Below the pieces are notes generated by a model. That model saw only the letters and a list, made by a program, of their open reading frames with translations. It searched no databases and was not told where the DNA came from. The position numbers were made by a program, and so were the translations under genes. From positions 95,256 to 159,255 of the forward strand of contig CAJNDT010000499.1 in assembly GCA_905221615.1 (NCBI GenBank): a DNA stretch of 64,000 bases, written 5' to 3'. Shown here piece after piece: positions 43,501 through 52,077 of this stretch (within the stretch, counting starts at the first letter, position 1; the number at the start of each line of letters is the position of its first letter). This DNA is from Symbiodinium sp. CCMP2592 (lineage: Eukaryota > Sar > Dinophyceae > Suessiales > Symbiodiniaceae).

Positions 43501-43553
<53 letters not shown>

Positions 43554-43680
43554 CGTGCGTGCGCGTCCGCGCGTGTAAGTAAATATATGTATATGTATGT
43601 GTATATATATATGTATACACATACAAGATCATACAAGTACATCTACATGTGTATATATATATGTCTTTATATATAGGGTC
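43130..43680. repeat. GT/CA microsatellite
   Basis: About 210 bp of (GT)n with interruptions, flanked by TGCATGCATG and TATA repeats. All polyCys-Val and polyHis-Thr frames here are artefacts. Confidence 0.95.
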
Positions 43681-43745
43681 TCGGATCAGCTGGTGCAACA
43701 GCGCACCATATAGCCAAGACCCCAGTGCCTTAGAATCATTGCCCC

Positions 43746-44381
43746 ATGGGGAAAAGGCACGTCTGCCGGCTACGGGACAGCAAGTTTTTCATGCGGAGCT
43801 TCATCAAGTTGGCTGGCTTTCATATACATCTAGCAAGTCATGAGACTCGGAATCTCGAGGAGGATTCGGAGTTGGAGATCCTCTTCCAGATGAGCCGCTT
43901 CGGAGGAATCCTGCATGGTGTCAGGGAGGGCTTTTCCCCAAGTGACATGAACTTCGTCACCGAAACCATGAGGACTTGCAGAGCGTTCACAGCAGTTGGA
44001 GCAGAAGGTGCCATAAAGAGAAAGCACTTCTACCGCAAACTGCACAACTTAATTATGGCAGTGGGGATGGTTGATGTGCTTCCTCGGGAGGTTGGTGGCC
44101 CAGGCCACAATCTCCTCCTCGAGGCACTCATGGACGAGCCAGAGGACACCGAACTGCAATGGTGGTGGTTGGTGCTGGAAACGCTGCTTTCGGGGACCAA
44201 ACAAAATCGTAGCGGTTCCACACGAGCTAGCGGAGTGTCATGCTCTGCTCGCCGGATGCGACTACACGTTGCAGTCAGGTGGAAGCTGCATGGATTTGGG
44301 CAGTCGGAAGCTGTCTGCCGCCCGGACTGGCGGCATGAAGGACGCTTGAAGTTGGCGTCTACGAATGGTGGCTACTTGTGA
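43746..44381 (+). CDS. Unknown protein, 211-codon open frame in a repeat-poor island
   Basis: Longest convincing single open frame of the window: no microsatellite, no TTTAGGG units, mixed codon use. It includes LASHETRNLEEDSELEILFQ, REGFSPSDMNFVTETMRTC, KRKHFYRKLHNLIMAVGMVD and ELQWWWLVLETLLSG. I recognise no domain. An in-frame TAG lies 15 nt before the ATG, so either this is the start or an upstream exon is joined by an AG near 43700. After about codon 155 the composition changes (Ser/Arg-rich), and another frame (MMCFLGRL at 44071 to HELAECHALLAG near 44220-44250) also looks coding. A frameshift or intron near 44200 is therefore possible. Lack of introns would fit a retroposed copy, but no spliced-leader relict was seen. 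Confidence 0.45.
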   Translation: MGKRHVCRLRDSKFFMRSFIKLAGFHIHLASHETRNLEEDSELEILFQMSRFGGILHGVREGFSPSDMNFVTETMRTCRAFTAVGAEGAIKRKHFYRKLHNLIMAVGMVDVLPREVGGPGHNLLLEALMDEPEDTELQWWWLVLETLLSGTKQNRSGSTRASGVSCSARRMRLHVAVRWKLHGFGQSEAVCRPDWRHEGRLKLASTNGGYL

Positions 44382-45079
44382 TTTGTCCGCCCGTGCATTG
44401 TGGCAGTCATATACATTGCCACTTTGCCTACAATCGGCGGCTCTACCGGAGTTGAGATGCGCTGCAGCTCCTTTTGAACTGATTGCGTGTGTTGCCCAGC
44501 ATGCGCGTCTGTATATACGCAGTCACTGTACATGGCGCGTGCGTTGGAGCGGGCGTGGCTTATTTAAATCAGCCATGTGGGGTTTTTGTCTTGTAGTTTG
44601 CCTTCCCCGACCCCTGGAGGAATAGGCTCAGGACTTTGAATGTTTAGTAGCCGGTTTCTGCGGGTTCCGCTGCATTTAGTAGAACCCGTCTTCCTGTCCT
44701 TTTGCTGTTTGCGCTTAAGTCTTAGTTGAGACCTGGAAGCCAGTCAATAACTGCTGTCTGTGGTCACTTGCAGTCCGCTTGTTTTCCTGAAAGAAGCTCG
44801 ACAGAGACAGCTTTTCCGGCGCTGGTTCCATCTCTCTCGAGGCCTTTCAGAGCAGATTTCTGCGCCGTGTGCTGTAAGCACGTGAGCGCATACTGCGTTT
44901 GAATTCATTTGTGCAATAGGCGCGTCCGCACTGGACCCATAGCCTCACGAAGAAGAATGTCTTTATATAAACATGCACACACCTGTACACGCAACCGAGA
45001 TGTGAATAGACAAACAGAGAGGGACAGAGAGAGAACAAAAACAAAGAACTACAACAAGAGTAAAGATTCCCCCTGAACG
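44382..45079. other. Repeat-poor flank of the 43.7-45.8 kb gene island
   Basis: No palindromic element or telomere-like run. The open frame at 44365-44625 (+) is Cys/Leu-rich and may be chance. From 45030 there is a short (GAGA/ACAA)-rich stretch. Probably untranslated or spacer DNA between two convergent genes. Confidence 0.4.
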
Positions 45080-45699
45080 TTAAACTTCGCTAAACTCCAC
45101 CAAGTAGGCTTCGGATTGGCCCGCCTCGATCTGCTCGGGGGTCTTGACCTCCAGGATCAACCTTTCCTCCGCGGTGTTGTCCAAGCCGAGGTAGTACCTA
45201 CGCTGAGGATTTAGGGCCCTTTAGGGGGTTGAGGGGGTTGGGGACGATTGGGCTTGCCTCTGGGGTTAGCGGATTTAGAGCTTTGGTGTTTTGATCCATG
45301 AAGATTTGTGTGGACGGCAGCCCTGACGGCAACTAACTACCATGAAACCTACATAAAGCACATGAAATAGCGAGCATGTCGGCCATGTTGGACAACAAAA
45401 CCTCGTCGCCGATGAAGCAGAAGCTTGTAAGCAGCACGGAGCCGGCGAGATAAGAATGCAAAGTTCGAGCAGGAATGACATAAGGCCCCAAAGTAGTTCC
45501 TTTTTGGGGTTCATATATAGAATCCTATAATGTAATCCCAAAAAGGAACTACTTTAGGGCCTATGGGTCGACAACAGCATCCAAGAGCCCGGAGATACAG
45601 AGCCTTGCCAACGCTCTTCCACCATACCACGACACAGGGCATGTACATCGCGTGCCCCACCGCCCCACAAACGGTCACAACCATCGCGAAAAAATCCAT
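45080..45699 (-). CDS. Small membrane protein of unknown function, 133 aa, three exons
   Basis: Exons are 45699-45561, 45499-45360 and 45202-45080. The summed coding length is 402 nt, exactly 134 codons including TAA. Start at MDFF; the N-terminal half has a hydrophobic run (MVVTVCGAVGHAMYM then PCVVVWW), a basic stretch and a CCC triplet. The middle has a second hydrophobic run (LAGSVLLTSFCFIGDEVLL). The tail is charged and soluble (YYLGLDNTAEERLILEVK, EAYLVEFSEV). I do not recognise the family. Both introns use GC donors. Intron 1 is 61 nt and consists almost entirely of an IR-N palindromic element; intron 2 is 157 nt of TTTAGGG-like sequence. The acceptor of intron 1 lies inside the element, so residues TTLGP are encoded by its terminal repeat. 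Upstream of the start only 5' leader-like sequence is visible. Confidence 0.72.
45500..45560 (-). mobile_element. Introner-like IR-N element forming a 61-nt GC-AG intron
   Basis: The full element spans about 45483-45563 and has ends GGCCCTAAAGTAGTTCC and GGAACTACTTTGGGGCC. On the minus strand the donor GC is the second and third base of one terminal repeat and the acceptor AG sits just before GAAC in the other. Excision leaves codons ATA-G/GA-ACT in frame. Confidence 0.7.
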
Positions 45700-45867
45700 G
45701 CAAGGGAGAGATCCTCATCTAGCGGATTGTTGGGATCGGATTTATAATAACATGTTTATTCCTTATTTGGTTTAAGTACCCATAAAAATTGAAAATGTTA
45801 CCCAACTAAGACAAAGTCATATATGTCGAGCAATCGTCACAATGCCGCAGGTTTTTCGAAGGCCCTC

Positions 45868-47432
45868 TGCTGGACTATCGTAGCTTTCACAAATCTGTCA
45901 ACAGGCTTTCAGATTCTCCAACTGGTGCTTCGTCATCAAGCAGCCATCGTACATCACAAAACTGTGAAGCAAGCTGTATGTGACTGCATCAGAACTCATC
46001 CTGCGCCAGCCCCGGACATGTACCGCGTCCTACAGCAGCAGCTGCGTGCATGCAATGGCAATATGTGAAGGCAAGGGGGGACAGTCAGCTCCGGTCTCAG
46101 TTCTCCAACTGGTATCCGTCACCATGCAGCCCTGTAACCACTGTCACATGTGGGGGCCGTGTGACCTCCTCGGACTCATCCCGCAACCGGGCAGACTCCA
46201 TGCAAGGGAAATCAAACAACTGTCACAACGCAAGACCCGTGAAACCTGAGAGCCACACCTCTTGCTGCAGAGACACAACGGCCTTGCACATCGTGTGCAT
46301 GACGCTACCAGTCACGGGAACAATTAAGCAAGGTGCAGCAGCACACATCACTCGATAAATCGTGCAACATGCAGCAGGTGTGAGGAATGCCCTCTGCTAG
46401 ACAATCGTAGCTTTCAAAAATGTGTGAACTGGCTTTCAGATTCTCCAACTGGTGCTTCGTCATCAAGCAGCCATCGTACATCACAAAACTGTGAAGCAAG
46501 CTGTATGTGACTGCATCGGAACTCATCCTGCGCCAGACCCCGACATGCACCTACAGAAAGCAGCTGCATGCATGCAACGGCAATGGGGGGGCGAGGAGGG
46601 TAGACAGCCTCGGTCTCAGTTCTCCAACTGGTATCCGTCACCATGCAGCCTTGTACCCACTGTCACATGTGGGGGCCGTGTGACCTCCTCGGACTCATCC
46701 CGCAACCGAGCGAACTCCATGCAAGGGAAACCTGACAACTGTGATAGCGACACCTGCCAAACAAGACGCTTGATACCTGAGATACACCAGCATGGCCACA
46801 CCTCTTGCTGCTGCACATCTGGTGGGTCACGGTACCAGTCACAGGAACAGCCAAGTAAGGTGCAGCAGCGCACACACACACACACACACAATTCGGGCCA
46901 GCGTTCAACATGCAGCAGGTCTGTCGAATGCACTCTGCTAGACAATCGTAGCTATCGGCTACTACAAAACTGTCAAACGGCTTTCAGATTCTCCAACTGG
47001 TGCTTCGTCATCAAGCAGCCATCGTACATCACAAACTGTGAAGCAAGCTGTATGTGACTGCATCAGAACTCATCCTGCGCCAGACCCCGACATGCACCAA
47101 GTCCTACAGAAAGCAGCTGCGTGCATGCAACGGCAATGGGGGGGCGAGGAGGGTAGACAGCTTCGGTCTCAGTTCTCCAACTGGTATCCGTCACCATGCA
47201 GCCTTGTACCCACTGTCACATGTGGGGGCCGTGTGACCTCCTCGGACTCATCCCGCAACCGAGCAAACTCCATGCAAGGGAAACCTGACAACTGTGATAG
47301 TGACAGCTACCAACCAGGACGTTTCATACCTGACATACACCAGCATGGCCACACCTCTTGCTGCTGCACATCTGGTGGGTCACGGTACCAGTCACAGGAA
47401 CAGCCAAGTAAGGTGCAGCAGCACACACACGC

Positions 47433-47463
<31 letters not shown>

Positions 47464-47838
47464 ATTCGGGCCAGCGTTCAACATGGAGCAGGTCTGTCGA
47501 ATGGACCCTGCTAGACAATCGTAGCTTTCAAAAATCTGTCAACTGGCTTTCAGATTCTCCAACTGGTGCTTCGTCATCAAGCAGCCATCGTACATCACAA
47601 GACTGTGAAGCAAGCTGTATGTGACTGCATCAGAACTCATCCTGCGCCAGCCTCCCTACATGCACCAAAGTCCTACAGAAAGCAGCTGCATGCATGCAAT
47701 GGCAATATGTGAAGGCAGGGGGGACAGTCAGCTCCGGTCTCAGTTCTCCAACTGGTATCCGTCACCATGCAGCCTTGTACCCACTGTCACATGTGGGGGC
47801 CGTGTGACCTCCTCGGACTCATCCCGCAACCGAGCGTG
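45868..47838. repeat. Tandem repeat, unit about 527-566 bp, 3.6 copies
   Basis: The anchor AAGCAGCCATCGTACATCAC occurs at 45938, 46465, 47013 and 47579. Each unit contains CTCCAACTGGTGCTTCGTCA, GTATGTGACTGCATC, CTCCAACTGGTATCCGTCAC, CATGTGGGGGCCGTGTGACC and, in copies two and three, a (CA)n tract of different length. Frames such as VCDCIRTHPAPAPDM and MYDGCLMTKHQLENLKA recur, but no protein is recognised. Noncoding or a decayed tandem gene array. Confidence 0.9.
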
Positions 47839-47941
47839 AAGCATTGCGATCTCATGAAGCCACGGTCTGGTCAAGCAGAGTGGCTGCCTGATGAGGGGTC
47901 GGCTGGAGCACCTGACCCCGACTTGACTTGCCCACCGAAAC

Positions 47942-48041
47942 GGCTGATGATATAAATCCTGCATTACCTCAAGGACCCTAAACTATGGGAATTATGGTAT
48001 ATTCCTTATTATGGGTCATGCAGGATTTATATCATCAACCG
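47942..48041. mobile_element. IR-B palindromic element
   Basis: Complete copy directly after the 550-bp tandem array. Confidence 0.9.
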
Positions 48042-48089
48042 AGCCATGCTGCTCGGTCTGCTGCGCGCTAAGCCGCTAATCGAGATGTT

Positions 48090-48200
48090 GCCCAGACCTT
48101 CCAAAACCCCTTAATTAAGGAATATACCTTAAATTATAATAGGATCCCTAATAAGATTTAAGGTATATTCCTTAATTAAGGGTTTTTGGAAGCTCTGGGT
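48090..48200. mobile_element. IR-F palindromic element
   Basis: Complete copy. Confidence 0.92.
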
Positions 48201-48250
48201 GGTTCCAGTGGCATGTGCTTGGTCAATGGAGCGCTATCGTTGTTCACTCG

Positions 48251-48361
48251 CCCAAAGGCTCCATGTACCCATATAGTAGCTACTTAGGCCTTAAAGTAAC
48301 CATATAGGGACCCCTTTAAGGCACCTAAGTGCCTACTATATGGGTACATGGAGCCTTAGGG
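48251..48361. mobile_element. IR-D palindromic element
   Basis: Complete copy. Confidence 0.92.
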
Positions 48362-48448
48362 TCGAATCGCAAGAAGAACATGGCAGAACCCAGGTGATCG
48401 AGCGGAGGAGCTCCAAAAATCAGCTCAACAGACTTTCCCAAAGGGTCC

Positions 48449-48566
48449 TTCCTATAGTCTCCATTGTAGTTCCTCCTTTTTTTGGTTAACCAAAATCTCT
48501 ATTATACGGTCCTAACCATTAAATTTGTTAACCAAAAAAAGGAACTACAATGGAGACTATAGGTAA
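48449..48566. mobile_element. IR-E palindromic element
   Basis: Complete copy. Confidence 0.92.
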
Positions 48567-48671
48567 GTATCGACATGGGGGGCGCATATTCTACCAACAC
48601 CACAATAGTTTGTAGTTTCTGCTATAGAAACCCTATACTCATCCACCATATAGGTACTTCGGACCCTTTGG

Positions 48672-48797
48672 CATTTGGCATTTTCTCAAAGCACGTGTCA
48701 TCTGAGGTGACATTGCCACAACGGCAGGGGGCACTCGTGCCGAGGAAAACCATCTTGTGGACAGCCTCAGGGCAGCTTTCAACTTCGGAGTTGAAGG
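48672..48797 (-). CDS. Coding-like segment with Cys cluster
   Basis: Frame EVESCPEAVHKMVFLGTSAP, CRCGNVTSDDTCFEKMPNA between an IR-E and an IR-B element. No family recognised. Confidence 0.2.
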
Positions 48798-48820
48798 TTC
48801 AGGGTTTCGGGCCCAGGATA

Positions 48821-48883
48821 CGGTTGATGATGTAAATCCTGCATTACCTTAAGGACCCTAAACTATGGGAATATCATCCACCG
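48821..48883. mobile_element. IR-B element with internal deletion
   Basis: Left half and the last 12 bp only. Confidence 0.75.
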
Positions 48884-48949
48884 TAGTTCCCCATAGTTCA
48901 TGGTCGTCTGTATATACCTCCTGTATATCTTCTAGTATCGATTGTTTGT

Positions 48950-49065
48950 GTTACCTTTCTGTGAGATCTGCAGTTGGAGATGAACGTTCAAGCCATGACT
49001 TTGAATATGCACTGACGAGTCCGTCGCAGATCCACGCAGCAGTTTCTGAAGAGTTTGGCCTCTAA
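48950..49065 (+). CDS. Coding-like terminal segment
   Basis: After TCTGCAG the frame reads VGDERSSHDFEYALTSPSQI, HAAVSEEFGL then TAA. Directly follows a shortened IR-B element. Confidence 0.22.
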
Positions 49066-49743
49066 AAACAGCTAACAGTGACAGCTGACAACAATAAGCG
49101 CAACAACAACTGCAATATGTGAACATGGTGAACAGAAACTCACAAATACTAAACACAATAATTAACGTAGCTGCTTGTACGGTTTGGGATTCAAGTCTTT
49201 TTAACCCCCGACCAGCGTTCTCTCCTGCCCCCCTATCCCAGGCCACTTCTGACTATCTCAAGCACATTCAACTAGTCAGAGTTTAGGGTCAGTCTTGAGT
49301 AGGTTTGGGGTTCTGGGTGATGGGTTTGGGATTGGAGTTTGGGTTAGGAATTGGTTTTGGGGGTTTAGGGCTGGGGGCTACTACAGCCGCTACTGCTGAC
49401 CCCCAAAACAAAAAAACATAGAACCTAAACTCTTCCTAAACTTCCTAAACCCCTAACCTCTACACCCCTAAACCCTAACCCTTCAACCCCTGAAACCTAA
49501 ACCCTAGAACCTAAACCCTACACTGTTACACAGGGAGCCCAGCGTGGTTGCCCAGGCCCGAGGTACGGCGGCCGTGGTATGTGCGCCGGGACCTTCAGTC
49601 GGTAACGCCGCTGGCAACTTGAGGCGTTTAGAGTAAGGTTATAAAGCTATAAGTGCCCTAATTGGGGTTATAAGTACTTATAAGTATAGTTACCTTATTG
49701 GTAACCCTAGTTACTAAGTCCCATGACCCTTTGAGTATACTTG

Positions 49744-49847
49744 TTAGAAGCTGCCCCCACCCTGTAATAGTGACTATAAGGATTATATTAGGGCCCTATC
49801 ATATTCCTATTATGCCACAATTACAGGGTGGGGGCCCCTTCTAGGGT
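49744..49847. mobile_element. IR-J palindromic element
   Basis: Second copy; few differences over about 105 bp suggest recent activity. Confidence 0.9.
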
Positions 49848-49924
49848 TTAGGGCTACAGACGATAAGTGCAACCGTCCGCCAGAAATCGTATAGACTTGA
49901 AGCCTGACACATTTAGGCTCAAAT

Positions 49925-50040
49925 CAATGCATGTATGTATGTATGTATGTATGTATGTATGTATATATATATATATACTACATTGTATTATAGTATATTA
50001 TATCGTAATATGTGATATATACATATATGTATGTATGTAC
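49925..50040. repeat. TATG / TA microsatellite
   Basis: ATGTATGTATG then (TA)n. Confidence 0.9.
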
Positions 50041-50379
50041 ATAATATCACAGGTCTGTAAAGAGAAGGCGAACATACATGGACAACCACTTTGAAATAGA
50101 TGCACATGCAAACTCTTTGGTATGTATGTATGTATGTATGCATGTACATATAAATACAAAATTATGGTCTGTACATGCTACAGTACGGGAGATAGGGCTT
50201 AGGGAAATTGTGGCAACCAATACTGCATGATGATCCGTCGAAGCATAATAGTGCAGCAGCATGAAACTGCGAATGTAGAGCAGGAAGAGGTAGAAAGAGT
50301 CTACGATTGCTCCGATTTTTGGAAACTCTACCCTTTGGTCTAGAGTTTAGGGGTTTTGGAGACCCCAATGCACTCCTCC

Positions 50380-51939
50380 AAATCAAATTTAACAGATGGA
50401 GCATGCACTGTACTTCGGAAAATTCGTCGTGCATTTATCTTCAGTTTACGGATGGTATACGACATGCTGCAGGTCCAGAAGTCGGAAGCGCAGGTGTGAC
50501 AATGACAGAAGCTGCGATGGCAAGGGATCCGTGCTTGTCCGAAGCTGAAAGGGATACGGCTGACAATATAGACCCTACTTTACCCATAATGCAGAATATA
50601 CCATAGTTCCCATAGCCTAGCGTCATTCAGGTAGTGCAGGGCTTATACCATCAACCGTACTATCCCGAAGTATCACGGCCCTAAACCCTAGACCCTATTG
50701 GGGAATGCAGCTTTTATACCATCAATCGTAACTTCGTCTGCTGTGATTCTTGATCCTTCCAGTCGACTCAGCCGGAGGTAAACTTGGCTGTCTGGTTCTT
50801 GGTAGGGCATGCATTATGGAGTCTGTCATTGGGGATTATATAGGGGCTACTATAGTGATCCATCCACGTAATCCCTACTCAACACCAGTCAGTAGGACAC
50901 GCATGTTAGAATGGAGGGAGCCACTGTAAAATAGGGGCCTTCATAATTAAAATGGGGTTTGGGAAAATATTCTACGATAGTTATAATAAGGATTGCCCAA
51001 AATAGTATGTATAGGTAATTGTAAGGGCCCTATATTAGCTATGGATCGTGTGCCATGGCAGCTTTTTTACAACAAAAAGCCAGACATCTAAGATTGAGCC
51101 TCTAAAACGAAAACCACCAGACCCAGAATCGTAACCCCCCAGATCCTGAAACCCCTGAACCCTTACTAAACCCCTCGATCCGGAAATGCTTAAACCCTGA
51201 GTGCCTAAAGTCCGAAATCGCTCAACCCCGAAACCCTTTTGGCCCCTATAGTAGGAGCCAGAAAGTTGGAACATCATTAGCCTCAAGCCCTTACAGCAAA
51301 GTATAGGGTAGGGAATCCCAGCATGAATCCTCCTAAATCTACGTTCCAACTTTCTGGAGTTCACTATACCAGAAACCCTTCAAACAACTGAAATCCGTTA
51401 TCGCTCAACCCTGAAACCCTCTTGGCACCTACCGGGAACCCTTTAAACAATCCTTCAATATAAACAATAAAAGGTTCAGAAACAAAAACTGTTGAACATG
51501 AGAAAACACAAAACCCTTGCAGGAATCCTTCATGCAACCGTTCAAAGAACCCCCTAAAGGATTTCGCAATCAAAGAACCCTGTAAACCACAGGCTCCCCT
51601 TTTTCTCAGCTCGCTCTAATCCGCTTCCTGGATCCCACAGGCGAAAAGGACTTTCTGGAAGCGACCAACTCCTTGGCTCTGGTTGTCTATACATACACGC
51701 TGTGGTTCGCACGATTTTGTCGTGTGGTCTGTTTCTCGATCTTAGTTCTGTCCCGAAACCCCAAAACCCAATCATCCTAACCCCTAAAACCCTAAAACCT
51801 ATATCCCAAAACCCTAAAGCCCAGCCCTAAACCTTAAAACCAAGTTTCCTGACTTGGGCTGTCTGTTACTTTTTTCTGTGGGTTGCAGGCTTCTTTCTGT
51901 ATTGCCATGGGGCTGACGGCCGGGCTTTGGGGTTCGTAG
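50380..51939 (+). CDS. Putative plus-strand gene with hydrophobic segments, four exon-like pieces
   Basis: Open segments lacking ATG lie between palindromic elements. They are about 50380-50550 (NRWSMHCTSENSSCIYLQFT, MTEAAMARDPCLSEAERDTA), 50747-50929 (GGKLGCLVLGRACIMESVIG, DYIGATIVIHPRNPYSTPVS), 51610-51780 (LIRFLDPTGEKDFLEATNSL, ALVVYTYTLWFARFCRVV) and 51889-51939 (ASFCIAMGLTAGLWGS then TAG). The last two follow pyrimidine-rich acceptors (TTTTTCTCAG and TTTTTTCTGTGGGTTGCAG). At least two membrane-like helices. No family recognised. The joins were not solved, so this may be more than one gene. It converges on the ankyrin gene. Confidence 0.4.
50549..50658. mobile_element. Diverged IR-B element
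   Basis: Follows the coding-like frame ending ERDTAD, so it may lie in an intron. Confidence 0.7.
50931..51032. mobile_element. IR-H palindromic element
   Basis: Starts right at the stop of the plus-strand coding-like frame 50747-50929. Confidence 0.85.
51255..51370. mobile_element. IR-K palindromic element
   Basis: Complete copy, close to 56030-56143. Confidence 0.88.
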
Positions 51940-51968
51940 GCCTTTAGACTGGTGGTGGGCCCCGGCGT

Positions 51969-52077
51969 AATGAAGGGGCCTTAATAAGTAGAATAGGGTT
52001 TGGGGGCCATCATACTATAATTAAGATAGGGACCCCCCAAAAAATAGTATATGTAATTATAAAAGCCCCTATAGTAA
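51969..52077. mobile_element. IR-H element abutting the ankyrin stop codon
   Basis: Its end meets the TAA of the ankyrin gene, so it lies in the 3' untranslated region. Confidence 0.85.

Noticed and set aside
43140-43698. Several frames of 87-161 codons
   Set aside because: Translations of the GT/CA microsatellite.
46452-47514. Frames of 201 and 158 codons
   Set aside because: They shift frame relative to the 550-bp unit and cross CA tracts; not conserved as a repeat protein between units.
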